Shown here one piece after another: positions 57,348 to 64,000 of a stretch of 64,000 nt of DNA. Origin of the DNA: JAQGMV01 sp035626595 (GTDB taxonomy: Bacteria > Pseudomonadota > Gammaproteobacteria > Burkholderiales > SG8-41); the NCBI GenBank assembly GCA_035626595.1, contig DASPNJ010000136.1:1-64000 (forward strand), read 5' to 3'. Position 1 is the stretch's first letter. Every line of letters begins with the position of its first letter. The notes under the pieces are model-generated. The model searched no databases. It had not been told where the DNA came from and worked only from the letters and a program-made list of their open reading frames with translations. The position numbers and the translations under genes are program-made.

Positions 57348-57353
57348 TATAAT
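57348..57353 (+). promoter_or_regulatory. Possible -10 element TATAAT before the Memo operon
   Basis: A perfect TATAAT 42 bases before the presumed ATG at 57395, between divergent ispD and the Memo-type gene. No good -35 at the expected spacing. Confidence 0.4.
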
Positions 57354-57394
57354 GCAGCTCCTTGATTTTCTTCGATAACGCCCCACATCACCGT

Positions 57395-58201
57395 ATGCGA
57401 GCGAATCCCCTTCCCGAGGTGCGGAAGCCGGCCGTGGCCGGCCTGTTCTATCCGGGCGATCCCGCGAGCCTCGCGCGCGAAGTGCAGCAACTGCTCGCCG
57501 GCGCCCGCCGCGATGCGAAGAGCCCGCCGAAAGCGCTGATCGCGCCTCATGCCGGATACGTCTATTCCGGTCCGATCGCCGCCACCGCCTACGCGCTGCT
57601 CGAGCCGGTGCGCGACACCGTCCAGCGCGTGGTGCTGCTCGGACCGACGCACCGCGTGGCCGTTCGCGGCCTCGCCCTGCCCCGTGCCACGCGCTTTGCG
57701 ACTCCGCTCGGCGCGGTCGAGATCGATGCGGAAGCGGTCGAGCGTCTGAAAACCCTGCCGCAGGTCGTGACGAGCGACGAGGCGCACGCGCTCGAGCACT
57801 CGCTCGAAGTGCACGTGCCGTTTCTGCAGACCGTCCTCGAGGAATTCAAGCTCGTCCCGCTCGCCGTAGGCCACGCCGATCCGGAGGAAGTCGCGCGGGT
57901 GATAGACGCGCTCTGGGGCGGCCCCGAGACCCTGATCGTCGTGAGCTCCGACCTCTCGCACTACCTCGACTATCGCACCGCCCAGCGCACCGACCGCGCG
58001 ACCTGCGACGCGATTCTCCAGCTCCGCAGCGACCTCGACCACGACCACGCCTGCGGCGCGACGCCCGTGTCGGGGCTCGCGATCGCCGCACGGCGCAGAG
58101 GGCTCAAGCCCGAGCTCGTCGACCTGCGGAACTCGGGCGACACCGCCGGCGACAAGAGCCGCGTGGTCGGCTACGCGTCGTTCGCGTTGTACGAGCCATG
58201 A
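57395..58201 (+). CDS. amrB: AmmeMemoRadiSam system protein B (Memo-like)
   Basis: A 268-residue Memo/class III extradiol dioxygenase-like protein. VRKPAVAGLFYPGDPASLA, PPKALIAPHAGYVYSGPIAATAYALL (metal-type His), RVVLLGPTHRVAVRGLALP, DEAHALEHSLEVHVPFLQT, and VVSSDLSHYLDYRTAQ carry the conserved His/Asp ligands of Memo. The ATG at 57395 is preferred to a TTG at 57362. First of a three-gene operon with AMMECR1 and a radical SAM enzyme; the overlap is ATGA. Confidence 0.92.
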   Translation: MRANPLPEVRKPAVAGLFYPGDPASLAREVQQLLAGARRDAKSPPKALIAPHAGYVYSGPIAATAYALLEPVRDTVQRVVLLGPTHRVAVRGLALPRATRFATPLGAVEIDAEAVERLKTLPQVVTSDEAHALEHSLEVHVPFLQTVLEEFKLVPLAVGHADPEEVARVIDALWGGPETLIVVSSDLSHYLDYRTAQRTDRATCDAILQLRSDLDHDHACGATPVSGLAIAARRRGLKPELVDLRNSGDTAGDKSRVVGYASFALYEP

Positions 58202-58773
58202 GCGAAGCCGCAAACGGAGACGTGCTGCTGCAGATCGCCCGCGCGGCGATCGCGCGCGAGCTCGGACACGCCATGAGCGCATCGGAAGAGGCGCCGTGGC
58301 TGCGCGAGCCCGGCGCGTGCTTCGTCACGCTCAAACAGAGTGAGCGGCTGCGCGGCTGCATCGGCAGCCTCGAGGCGCGGCGCCTGCTCGTCGAGGACGT
58401 GAAGGCGAACGCGCGCGCCGCCGCCTTCCGCGATCCGCGCTTCCCGCCGCTCAGCGCCGCGGAGCTGCACGTGACGACAGTCGAGATTTCGCTGCTGTCG
58501 GCACTGTCGCCGCTCGCAGTCACGAGCGAAGCCGACGCGCTCGCACAGCTCCGGCCGGGCACCGACGGACTGGTGTTCGAGTACGGTCACCACAGGAGCA
58601 CGTATCTGCCGCAGGTCTGGGACGACCTGCCGGACCCGCTCGAGTTTCTCGCGACGCTCAAGCAGAAAGCCGGGCTCCCGCCGGATTTTTGGGACCGCGA
58701 AGTGAAACTGTCGCGCTATACGGTGTCGAAGTGGTGCGAGCGTCCCGCGACGCAGGAAACGATCGATCGATGA
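58198..58773 (+). CDS. amrA: AmmeMemoRadiSam system protein A (AMMECR1-like)
   Basis: A 191-residue AMMECR1-domain protein. ACFVTLKQSERLRGCIGSLEARRLL holds the invariant LRGCIG with its Cys; AFRDPRFPPLSAAEL, VEISLLSALSPL, GTDGLVFEYGHHRSTYLPQVWDDLPD are the other blocks. In human AMMECR1 this motif is conserved but the reaction is unknown. Overlaps both neighbours by 4 bases. Confidence 0.92.
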   Translation: MSEAANGDVLLQIARAAIARELGHAMSASEEAPWLREPGACFVTLKQSERLRGCIGSLEARRLLVEDVKANARAAAFRDPRFPPLSAAELHVTTVEISLLSALSPLAVTSEADALAQLRPGTDGLVFEYGHHRSTYLPQVWDDLPDPLEFLATLKQKAGLPPDFWDREVKLSRYTVSKWCERPATQETIDR

Positions 58774-59867
58774 GCCAGCAAACGACTACGACAGAGCATT
58801 ACCCGGGCCGGTGGTGGCACCTGCTCGACGACGGGCGCATGCAGTGCGACCTGTGTCCGCGCGACTGCCGCCTGCACGAAGGCCAGCGCGGCGCGTGCTT
58901 CGTGCGCCAGCGCGTGGGCGACGAGATGGTGCTCACGACGTACGGCCGCTCGTCGGGGTTCTGCATCGATCCCGTCGAGAAAAAGCCGCTCAACCATTTC
59001 TACCCGGGCTCGAGCATCCTGTCGTTCGGGACCGCCGGCTGCAATCTCGCGTGCAAGTTCTGCCAGAACTGGGACATCAGCAAGTCGCGCGACATGGACC
59101 GCCTCGCCGACCAGGCGACGCCGCAAGCCATCGCGAGAGCCGCGCGCGAGCACGGCTGCAAGTCCGTCGCCTTCACCTACAACGATCCGGTGATTTTCGC
59201 CGAATACGCGATGGACATCGCGGATGCGTGCCGCGAAAACGGCGTGCAGACGGTCGCGGTGACCGCCGGTTACATCCATGCGCAGCCGCGGCGCGAGTTC
59301 TACGCCAAGATGGACGCGGCGAACGTCGACCTGAAAGCGTTCACCGACGAGTTCTATTTCAAGCTCTGCGGCGCGCGCTTGAATCCGGTGCTGGACACGC
59401 TCGCGTATCTCAAGCACGAGACCGACTGCTGGATCGAGATCACGACGCTGCTCATCCCGGGCAAGAACGACAGCACCGAAGAGCTCACGGCCGAATGCAA
59501 GTGGATCGCGAAAGAGCTCGGCGCGGACGTGCCCGTGCATTTCACGGCGTTTCATCCGGACCACAAGATGACCGACATTGCGGCGACGCCGGCTTCGACG
59601 CTGACGCGCGCGCGCAAGATCGCGATGGACGAGGGACTCCATTACGTCTACACCGGCAACGTTCACGATCACGCCGGCGGGTCGACGTATTGCCCGGGCT
59701 GCGCGAAGCCGCTGATCGTGCGCGACTGGCACCGCATCGAGGGATACGAGCTCACGGCGGACGGCAAGTGCCCGCACTGCGGCACGGCGGTGCCGGGCCG
59801 ATTCGAGACCTTCCACAGGCAGTTCGGCCGGCGCCGCATTCCGATTTTCCTCAATCGGGCGGCATAA
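58770..59867 (+). CDS. amrS: AmmeMemoRadiSam system radical SAM enzyme
   Basis: A 365-residue radical SAM protein. An N-terminal zinc-like CDLCPRDCRLHEGQRGAC region precedes the CxxxCxxC cluster GTAGCNLACKFCQNWDIS. VAFTYNDPVIFAEYAMD, NVDLKAFTDEFYFKLCGARL and TTLLIPGKNDS match the PflA-like subclass in the AmmeMemoRadiSam system; a C-terminal pair CPGC and CPHC may bind zinc. The joint conservation with the two upstream genes implies a modification pathway of unknown substrate. Confidence 0.93.
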   Translation: MSQQTTTTEHYPGRWWHLLDDGRMQCDLCPRDCRLHEGQRGACFVRQRVGDEMVLTTYGRSSGFCIDPVEKKPLNHFYPGSSILSFGTAGCNLACKFCQNWDISKSRDMDRLADQATPQAIARAAREHGCKSVAFTYNDPVIFAEYAMDIADACRENGVQTVAVTAGYIHAQPRREFYAKMDAANVDLKAFTDEFYFKLCGARLNPVLDTLAYLKHETDCWIEITTLLIPGKNDSTEELTAECKWIAKELGADVPVHFTAFHPDHKMTDIAATPASTLTRARKIAMDEGLHYVYTGNVHDHAGGSTYCPGCAKPLIVRDWHRIEGYELTADGKCPHCGTAVPGRFETFHRQFGRRRIPIFLNRAA

Positions 59868-59877
59868 CCGTCACCCC

Positions 59878-59926
59878 GCAGGGTGCGCTGGTGGCGCACC
59901 GCGGTGCGTCATCGACGCACCCTGCG
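59878..59926. repeat. Family A palindrome upstream of mfd
   Basis: GCAGGGTGCGCTGGTGGCGC ACC and GGTGCGTCATCGACGCACCCTGC flank a GCG centre. It fills most of the gap between the radical SAM gene and mfd. The inverted TCATCGACGCACC half holds a minus-strand ATG that starts nothing here. Confidence 0.8.
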
Positions 59927-59940
59927 AGACGAGCTTCTAC

Positions 59941-62900
59941 GTGAACGAACCTTTCGACGTCCTCATCCCCGCTGCCGCACAGCGCACGCACACGGCGCCG
60001 CTATACGGCTCGAGCGACGCGCTGGCGATCGCGAAGCTCGCCACGCGGGCGAAGCCGCTCCTCGTCATCACCGAGAACGCGCACGCCCAGCGTCTGCTCG
60101 AGGAAATAACGTTCTTCGATCCGGCGCTCAAGGTGCATCTGCTGCCCGACTGGGAAACGCTGCCGTACGATCACTTTTCGCCCCATCACGATCTCGTCTC
60201 CGAGCGGCTCGCGACGCTGTACCAGATGATGCACGCGCAGTTCGACGTGGCGATCGTCGCGGTGACGACGGCGCTCTACCGCCTGCCGCCGGTGGAATAT
60301 CTCGCGGGTCACACGTTCTTTTTCAAGCAGGGCACGAAGCTCGAAGGCGCCGAGCTGCGGCGGCAGTTGACGCTCGCCGGCTATGCGCACGTGACGCAGG
60401 TGGTGGCGCCGGGCGAGTACAGCTTCCGCGGCGGGCTCATCGACCTCTTCCCGATGGGCAGCGCGGTGCCGTACCGCATCGATCTCTTCGACGACGAGAT
60501 CGAAAGTATTCGCAGCTTCGACGTCGACACTCAGCGCAGCATCTACAAGGTGAACGAGGTGCGGCTGCTGCCCGCACGCGAGTTTCCGATGGACGAAGCG
60601 GCGCAGACGCGTTTCCGGCGGCAGTTTCGCGAGCGCTTCGAGGGTGACCCGTCGAAGTCGCGCATCTACAAGGACGTCTCGAAGGGCATACCGACCGCGG
60701 GGATCGAGTATTACCTGCCGCTCTTCTTCGAGAGCACCGCGACGCTCACCGATTACCTGCCTGCGGGGGCGACCGTGTGCACGTATGCCGGCCTCGATCG
60801 TTCGATCCAAGCGTTCTGGACCGACACGAACGGCCGCTATGCGACCCTGCGCGGCGACCGCGCGAATCCGGTGCTGCCGCCGCAGGAGCTGTTCCTCGCG
60901 GCGGATCAGTTTTTCGGGGCGATCAAGCGCTATCCCAAGGTCGAGCTGGAGCCCGCGGCTACTCCCCACCCCAACCCTCTCCCGCAAGGGGGGAGGGAGC
61001 ACACTCCTTCCCCCTCGACGGGGGAAGGCGGGGATGCGGGTGAGACGCAGCCCCTTCCCCCGCTGGCGGTCGAGCGCCGCGCCGACGACCCGCTGCACAA
61101 GCTTCGCCAGTTTCTCGAGCGCTTCGGCGGCCGCGCGCTGCTGCTCGCGGAGAGCCCCGGCCGCCGTGAAACGATGCAGGATTATTTCGCCGAGCACGGC
61201 CTGAAGCCGACGCCCGCGGCGAGCTATGCGGAATTTGTCGGCTCCAGCGCGAAAGTCATGCTCTCCGTCGCGCCGCTGCATGCCGGCTTCGTGCTGCCGG
61301 AGGATGGGCTCGCGATCATCACCGAGAACGAGCTCTACGCGGCGCAGGTACGACAGCGCACGCAGCGCGAAGCGAAGCGCGCGACGAACGAATACATGCT
61401 GCGCGACCTCTCCGAGGTCAAGGTCGGCGACCCCGTGGTCCACGAGCAGCACGGCATCGGCCGCTACGTCGGTTTGCAAAGCATGGATCTGGGCGAAGGC
61501 GAGACCGAGTTCCTCACGCTCGAATACGCCGGCGGCGACAAACTCTACGTGCCGGTCTCGAACCTCTTCCTCATCAGCCGCTACAGCGGCGCCGCGCCCG
61601 AGCAGGCGCCGCTGCATACGCTCGGCAGCGGCCAATGGGAGAAAGCGAAGAAAAAAGCCGCCGCGCAGGTGCGCGATACCGCCGCGGAGCTCCTCCATCT
61701 CTATGCGCAGCGCGCTGCGCGCAAAGGGCACGCGTTCGAGCTCCGCCAGCACGATTACGAAGCCTTCGCCGAGACGTTTCCGTTCGAAGAGACGCCGGAT
61801 CAGGCCAATGCGATCAACGCAACCCTCGAGGACTTGAAGAGCGGCAAACCGATGGACCGGCTCGTTTGCGGCGATGTCGGCTTCGGCAAGACCGAGGTCG
61901 CATTGCGCGCCGCATTCGTCGCGGTCGCCGACGGCAAGCAGGTCGTGGTGCTGGTGCCGACGACGCTGCTCGCCGAGCAGCACTTCAACACCTTCTCCGA
62001 TCGCTTCGCGGACTGGCCGGTGAAAATCGTGGAGCTGTCACGCTTCCGTTCCTCGCAGGAGACCACCGACGCGCTCAAAGGCCTCGCCGAAGGCCGCATC
62101 GACATCGCGATCGGCACGCACAAGCTGCTCCAGGCCGACATCAAGCTGAAGAATCTGGGGCTGGTCATCATCGACGAAGAGCACCGCTTCGGCGTGCGCC
62201 AGAAAGAGCGGCTGAAAGCACTGCGCGCCGAGGTCGACGTGCTCACGCTCACCGCGACGCCGATCCCCCGCACGCTCGCGATGTCGCTCGAGGGGCTGCG
62301 GGACTTTTCGGTCATCGCCACGGCGCCGCAGCGGCGGCTCGCGATCAAGACCTTCGTCTCGCGCTTCAGCCGCCCGCTCATCCGCGAAGCGGTGCTGCGG
62401 GAACTGAAGCGCGGCGGTCAGGTGTATTTCCTTCACAACGACATCGATACCATCGGGCAGATGGAGGAGTCGCTCGCGAAGCTGCTGCCGGAGGCGCGCA
62501 TCCGCGTCGCTCACGGGCAGATGCGCGAGCGCGAGCTCGAGCTCGCCATGCGCGACTTCTACCAGCAGCGCTTCAACGTGCTGCTTTGCACGACGATCAT
62601 CGAGACCGGCATCGACGTGCCGACCGCGAACACGATCATCATGAACCGCGCCGACCGCTTCGGTCTCGCGCAGCTCCACCAGCTCCGCGGTCGCGTCGGC
62701 CGCTCGCATCATCAGGCGTATGCCTACCTGCTGCTTCCCGAGGAAGGCAACGTCACCGCGACGGCCAAGAAACGTCTCGAAGCAATCCAGATGATGGAAG
62801 AGCTCGGCTCCGGATTCTTCCTCGCGATGCACGACCTCGAGATCCGCGGCGCGGGCGAAGTGCTCGGCGAGTCGCAGAGCGGCGAGATGCAGGAAGTCGG

Positions 62901-63417
62901 ATTCAACCTGTACTGCTCGATGCTCGACGCCGCGGTGAAGTCCCTCAAAGCCGGCAAGGAGCCGGACCTCACGGCGCCACTCGGCATCACGACCGAGATC
63001 AACCTGCACGTGCCCGCATTGCTACCGGCGGATTACGTCACGGACGTGCACGAACGGCTCGTCCTCTACAAGCGGCTCGCCAACTGCGACGACGAGGACG
63101 CGCTCGACCTCCTGCGCGAAGAGCTCGTGGATCGCTTCGGTCCGCTGCCGGAGCAGGCGCGCGCGCTCGTGGACAGCCACCGGCTGCGGATTCTCGGAAA
63201 AGCCCTCGGCATCGCGCGTGTCGACGCGACCGATGCCGCCGTTCAGCTCCAGTTCGTACCCAATCCACCGATCGAGCCGATCAAGGTGCTGAAGCTCGTT
63301 CAGAGCCGCCGCAACTATCGGCTCGCCGGACCGGACCGTATCCGCATCGAGGGTACGCTGCCTGACGTGAGCGCCCGTGTCTCGGCGATCAAGCAGGCGT
63401 TTTCAGAGCTGAAATAA
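59941..63417 (+). CDS. mfd: Transcription-repair coupling factor, with a repeat-derived insertion
   Basis: A 1158-residue ATP-dependent translocase that frees stalled RNA polymerase and recruits UvrA. UvrB-like N-terminal (LLPDWETLPYDHFSPHHDLVSERLATLYQM), RNAP-interaction CarD-like domain (GDPVVHEQHGIGRYVGLQ), helicase motifs GDVGFGKTEVALRAAF, IIDEEHRFGVRQKERLK, TLTATPIPRTLAMS and C-terminal TRCF domain (NLYCSMLDAAVKSLKAG). Residues about 341-370 (TPHPNPLPQGGREHTPSPSTGEGGDAG) are the translation of a family D repeat, between the UvrB-like and D3/RID parts. GTG start at 59941. Confidence 0.97.
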   Translation: MNEPFDVLIPAAAQRTHTAPLYGSSDALAIAKLATRAKPLLVITENAHAQRLLEEITFFDPALKVHLLPDWETLPYDHFSPHHDLVSERLATLYQMMHAQFDVAIVAVTTALYRLPPVEYLAGHTFFFKQGTKLEGAELRRQLTLAGYAHVTQVVAPGEYSFRGGLIDLFPMGSAVPYRIDLFDDEIESIRSFDVDTQRSIYKVNEVRLLPAREFPMDEAAQTRFRRQFRERFEGDPSKSRIYKDVSKGIPTAGIEYYLPLFFESTATLTDYLPAGATVCTYAGLDRSIQAFWTDTNGRYATLRGDRANPVLPPQELFLAADQFFGAIKRYPKVELEPAATPHPNPLPQGGREHTPSPSTGEGGDAGETQPLPPLAVERRADDPLHKLRQFLERFGGRALLLAESPGRRETMQDYFAEHGLKPTPAASYAEFVGSSAKVMLSVAPLHAGFVLPEDGLAIITENELYAAQVRQRTQREAKRATNEYMLRDLSEVKVGDPVVHEQHGIGRYVGLQSMDLGEGETEFLTLEYAGGDKLYVPVSNLFLISRYSGAAPEQAPLHTLGSGQWEKAKKKAAAQVRDTAAELLHLYAQRAARKGHAFELRQHDYEAFAETFPFEETPDQANAINATLEDLKSGKPMDRLVCGDVGFGKTEVALRAAFVAVADGKQVVVLVPTTLLAEQHFNTFSDRFADWPVKIVELSRFRSSQETTDALKGLAEGRIDIAIGTHKLLQADIKLKNLGLVIIDEEHRFGVRQKERLKALRAEVDVLTLTATPIPRTLAMSLEGLRDFSVIATAPQRRLAIKTFVSRFSRPLIREAVLRELKRGGQVYFLHNDIDTIGQMEESLAKLLPEARIRVAHGQMRERELELAMRDFYQQRFNVLLCTTIIETGIDVPTANTIIMNRADRFGLAQLHQLRGRVGRSHHQAYAYLLLPEEGNVTATAKKRLEAIQMMEELGSGFFLAMHDLEIRGAGEVLGESQSGEMQEVGFNLYCSMLDAAVKSLKAGKEPDLTAPLGITTEINLHVPALLPADYVTDVHERLVLYKRLANCDDEDALDLLREELVDRFGPLPEQARALVDSHRLRILGKALGIARVDATDAAVQLQFVPNPPIEPIKVLKLVQSRRNYRLAGPDRIRIEGTLPDVSARVSAIKQAFSELK
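60961..61050. repeat. Family D repeat inside mfd
   Basis: CCCCAACCCTCTCCCGCAAG, GGGGGGAGGGAG and then CCTTCCCCCTCGACGGGGGAAGG, two hairpin units. Total length is a multiple of three in effect, as the mfd frame is open through it. Confidence 0.85.
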
Positions 63418-63450
63418 AAACGAGGACGCGGCGAGCGACTTGCCGTCGCT

Positions 63451-63490
63451 CCCCGCAAAAAGTAGCTGAGCGCGGCGGGCGCCGCGCTCA
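63451..63490. repeat. Family E repeat
   Basis: CCCCGCAAAAAGTAGCTGAG CGCGGCGGGCGCCGCGCTCA downstream of mfd. Its CTGAGCGCGGCGGGCGCCGC GCTCAG is a strong hairpin that may end transcription. Confidence 0.75.
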
Positions 63491-63512
63491 GATGTCATAC
63501 CGCTGGCGGGTG

Positions 63513-63920
63513 TTACTTGCTGCTCGACGAAGCCGCGCCGCCGCTCGGGCTGCTGGACGCCGCCGCGCCGCCGCCGCTCGGGCTGCTCGACGCCGCGCCG
63601 CCGCCGCTCGTGGAAGCGCCGCCGCTCATGCTGCCGCTGGCGGACGCGCCGCCCGCGCCGGAGCTGCTGGTACCACCGGTACCGGCGGAGCTGCCACTAT
63701 CGGTCGAGCTGGCCGACGAGCTGCCGCCCGGTGAGCTGGGCGCCGTCGCGGTCGAGGACGACGAAGAAGAGCCGCCCGGCACCACCACCGTTTCCTTCTC
63801 TTTGGTGACCGTGCTCGTCGATCCAGCCGTGCCGCCCGGCACCACGGTCGTTTCCTTGCGCTCACACGCGGTAAGCGCCAACGCACCCAACAAAATCAAC
63901 AGATAACGGCTATGTTTCAT
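63513..63920 (-). CDS. Low-complexity Ser/Gly/Ala-rich lipoprotein
   Basis: A 135-residue protein. Signal peptide with lipobox LLGALALTAC, then ERKETTVVPGGTAGSTSTVTKEKETVVVPGG (two similar units containing VVPGG) and a Ser/Gly/Ala region ending in several ASSSPSGG units. Same design as the lipoprotein at 28566-28985. ATG at 63920 is chosen because the signal peptide starts there. Function unknown. Internal repeats may make its length variable. Confidence 0.7.
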   Translation of the reverse strand: MKHSRYLLILLGALALTACERKETTVVPGGTAGSTSTVTKEKETVVVPGGSSSSSSTATAPSSPGGSSSASSTDSGSSAGTGGTSSSGAGGASASGSMSGGASTSGGGAASSSPSGGGAAASSSPSGGAASSSSK

Positions 63921-64000
63921 GTCCACGCTGTTCTCCTCTGAGTTGTCGCAAAAGCAATCCCGGATAGCAACTACCATGCCTCAACTGCGAAACGGGCAAT
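63921..64000. other. Right edge
   Basis: Upstream DNA of the lipoprotein gene; nothing further is recognisable in the last 80 bases. Confidence 0.4.

Noticed and set aside
60001..61983. A 660-codon minus-strand frame
   Set aside because: Antisense to mfd; no recognisable domain.
1..64000. tRNA, rRNA, insertion sequences or prophage genes
   Set aside because: No cloverleaf with conserved TTCGA arm, rRNA words, transposase DDE motif or phage structural gene was found by eye; small RNAs cannot be excluded.

Overview
The window is high-GC, tightly packed bacterial DNA, most like a betaproteobacterium related to Burkholderiales. The signs are five Bug/TctC-type solute-binding proteins, a PilE-FimT-PilV-PilW-PilX-PilY1 minor-pilin cluster, MlaA, adjacent ispD-ispF, OmpR/EnvZ-type regulators and many CoA-dependent catabolic enzymes. 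No rRNA, tRNA, CRISPR array, transposase or phage gene was recognised. All family assignments come from reading the sequence; none was checked by database search.

Layout. 1-320: somewhat AT-richer DNA with no convincing gene. 0.3-7.9 kb: a bicupin protein, two Bug proteins, an ADP-forming acyl-CoA synthetase, a 2OG-Fe(II) oxygenase, RfbC and a PhcB-like methyltransferase. 7.9-21.5 kb: the most distinctive region. A minus-strand run of 13 genes (18408 down to 7890) holds a Bug protein, a HupE/UreJ metal permease, a phosphatase-like protein, a second Bug protein, a three-gene cobalt-type nitrile hydratase/thiocyanate hydrolase-like enzyme, an amidohydrolase, an HMG-CoA-lyase-like enzyme, a CaiB-type CoA transferase and three CitE/HpcH-type lyases. 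Only 29 bp separate it from a divergent plus-strand set with a second three-gene copy of the hydratase, a 4,5-dihydroxyphthalate-decarboxylase-like protein and an aspartate-dehydrogenase-like protein. The alpha gene of the second copy carries an in-frame stop between its His-rich leader and its catalytic part. I infer a bidirectional catabolic island in which a nitrile-type compound is captured, hydrated with a cobalt enzyme, turned into a CoA thioester and cleaved.

21.5-39.5 kb is mixed: DinB, MlaA, a spherulin-4-like protein, GST, HpaI-type aldolase, two beta-decarboxylating dehydrogenases, an M64-like peptidase, an acyl-CoA dehydrogenase, an amidase with a small AtzG/GatC-like partner, YciI, a radical SAM protein, LemA with two TPM proteins, and UDG-RimI-TsaB. 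40-46.2 kb is the minor-pilin/PilY1 operon. 46.5-53.3 kb holds a fifth Bug protein, two RidA proteins, an orphan DGQHR-domain protein, a DUF1501/DUF1800 pair and three small exported proteins. 53.5-63.9 kb holds a two-component system, ThpR-IspF-IspD, a complete Memo-AMMECR1-radical SAM operon, Mfd and a low-complexity lipoprotein.

A second theme is dispersed palindromic repeats. At least six families recur between genes, and several copies have become part of coding sequences (Mfd, DinB, UDG, a hydratase subunit, a CoA transferase, a CitE-like protein, a histidine kinase). One family, built on GTAGGGTGCG, often supplies the TAG stop of one gene and sometimes the start codon of the next.
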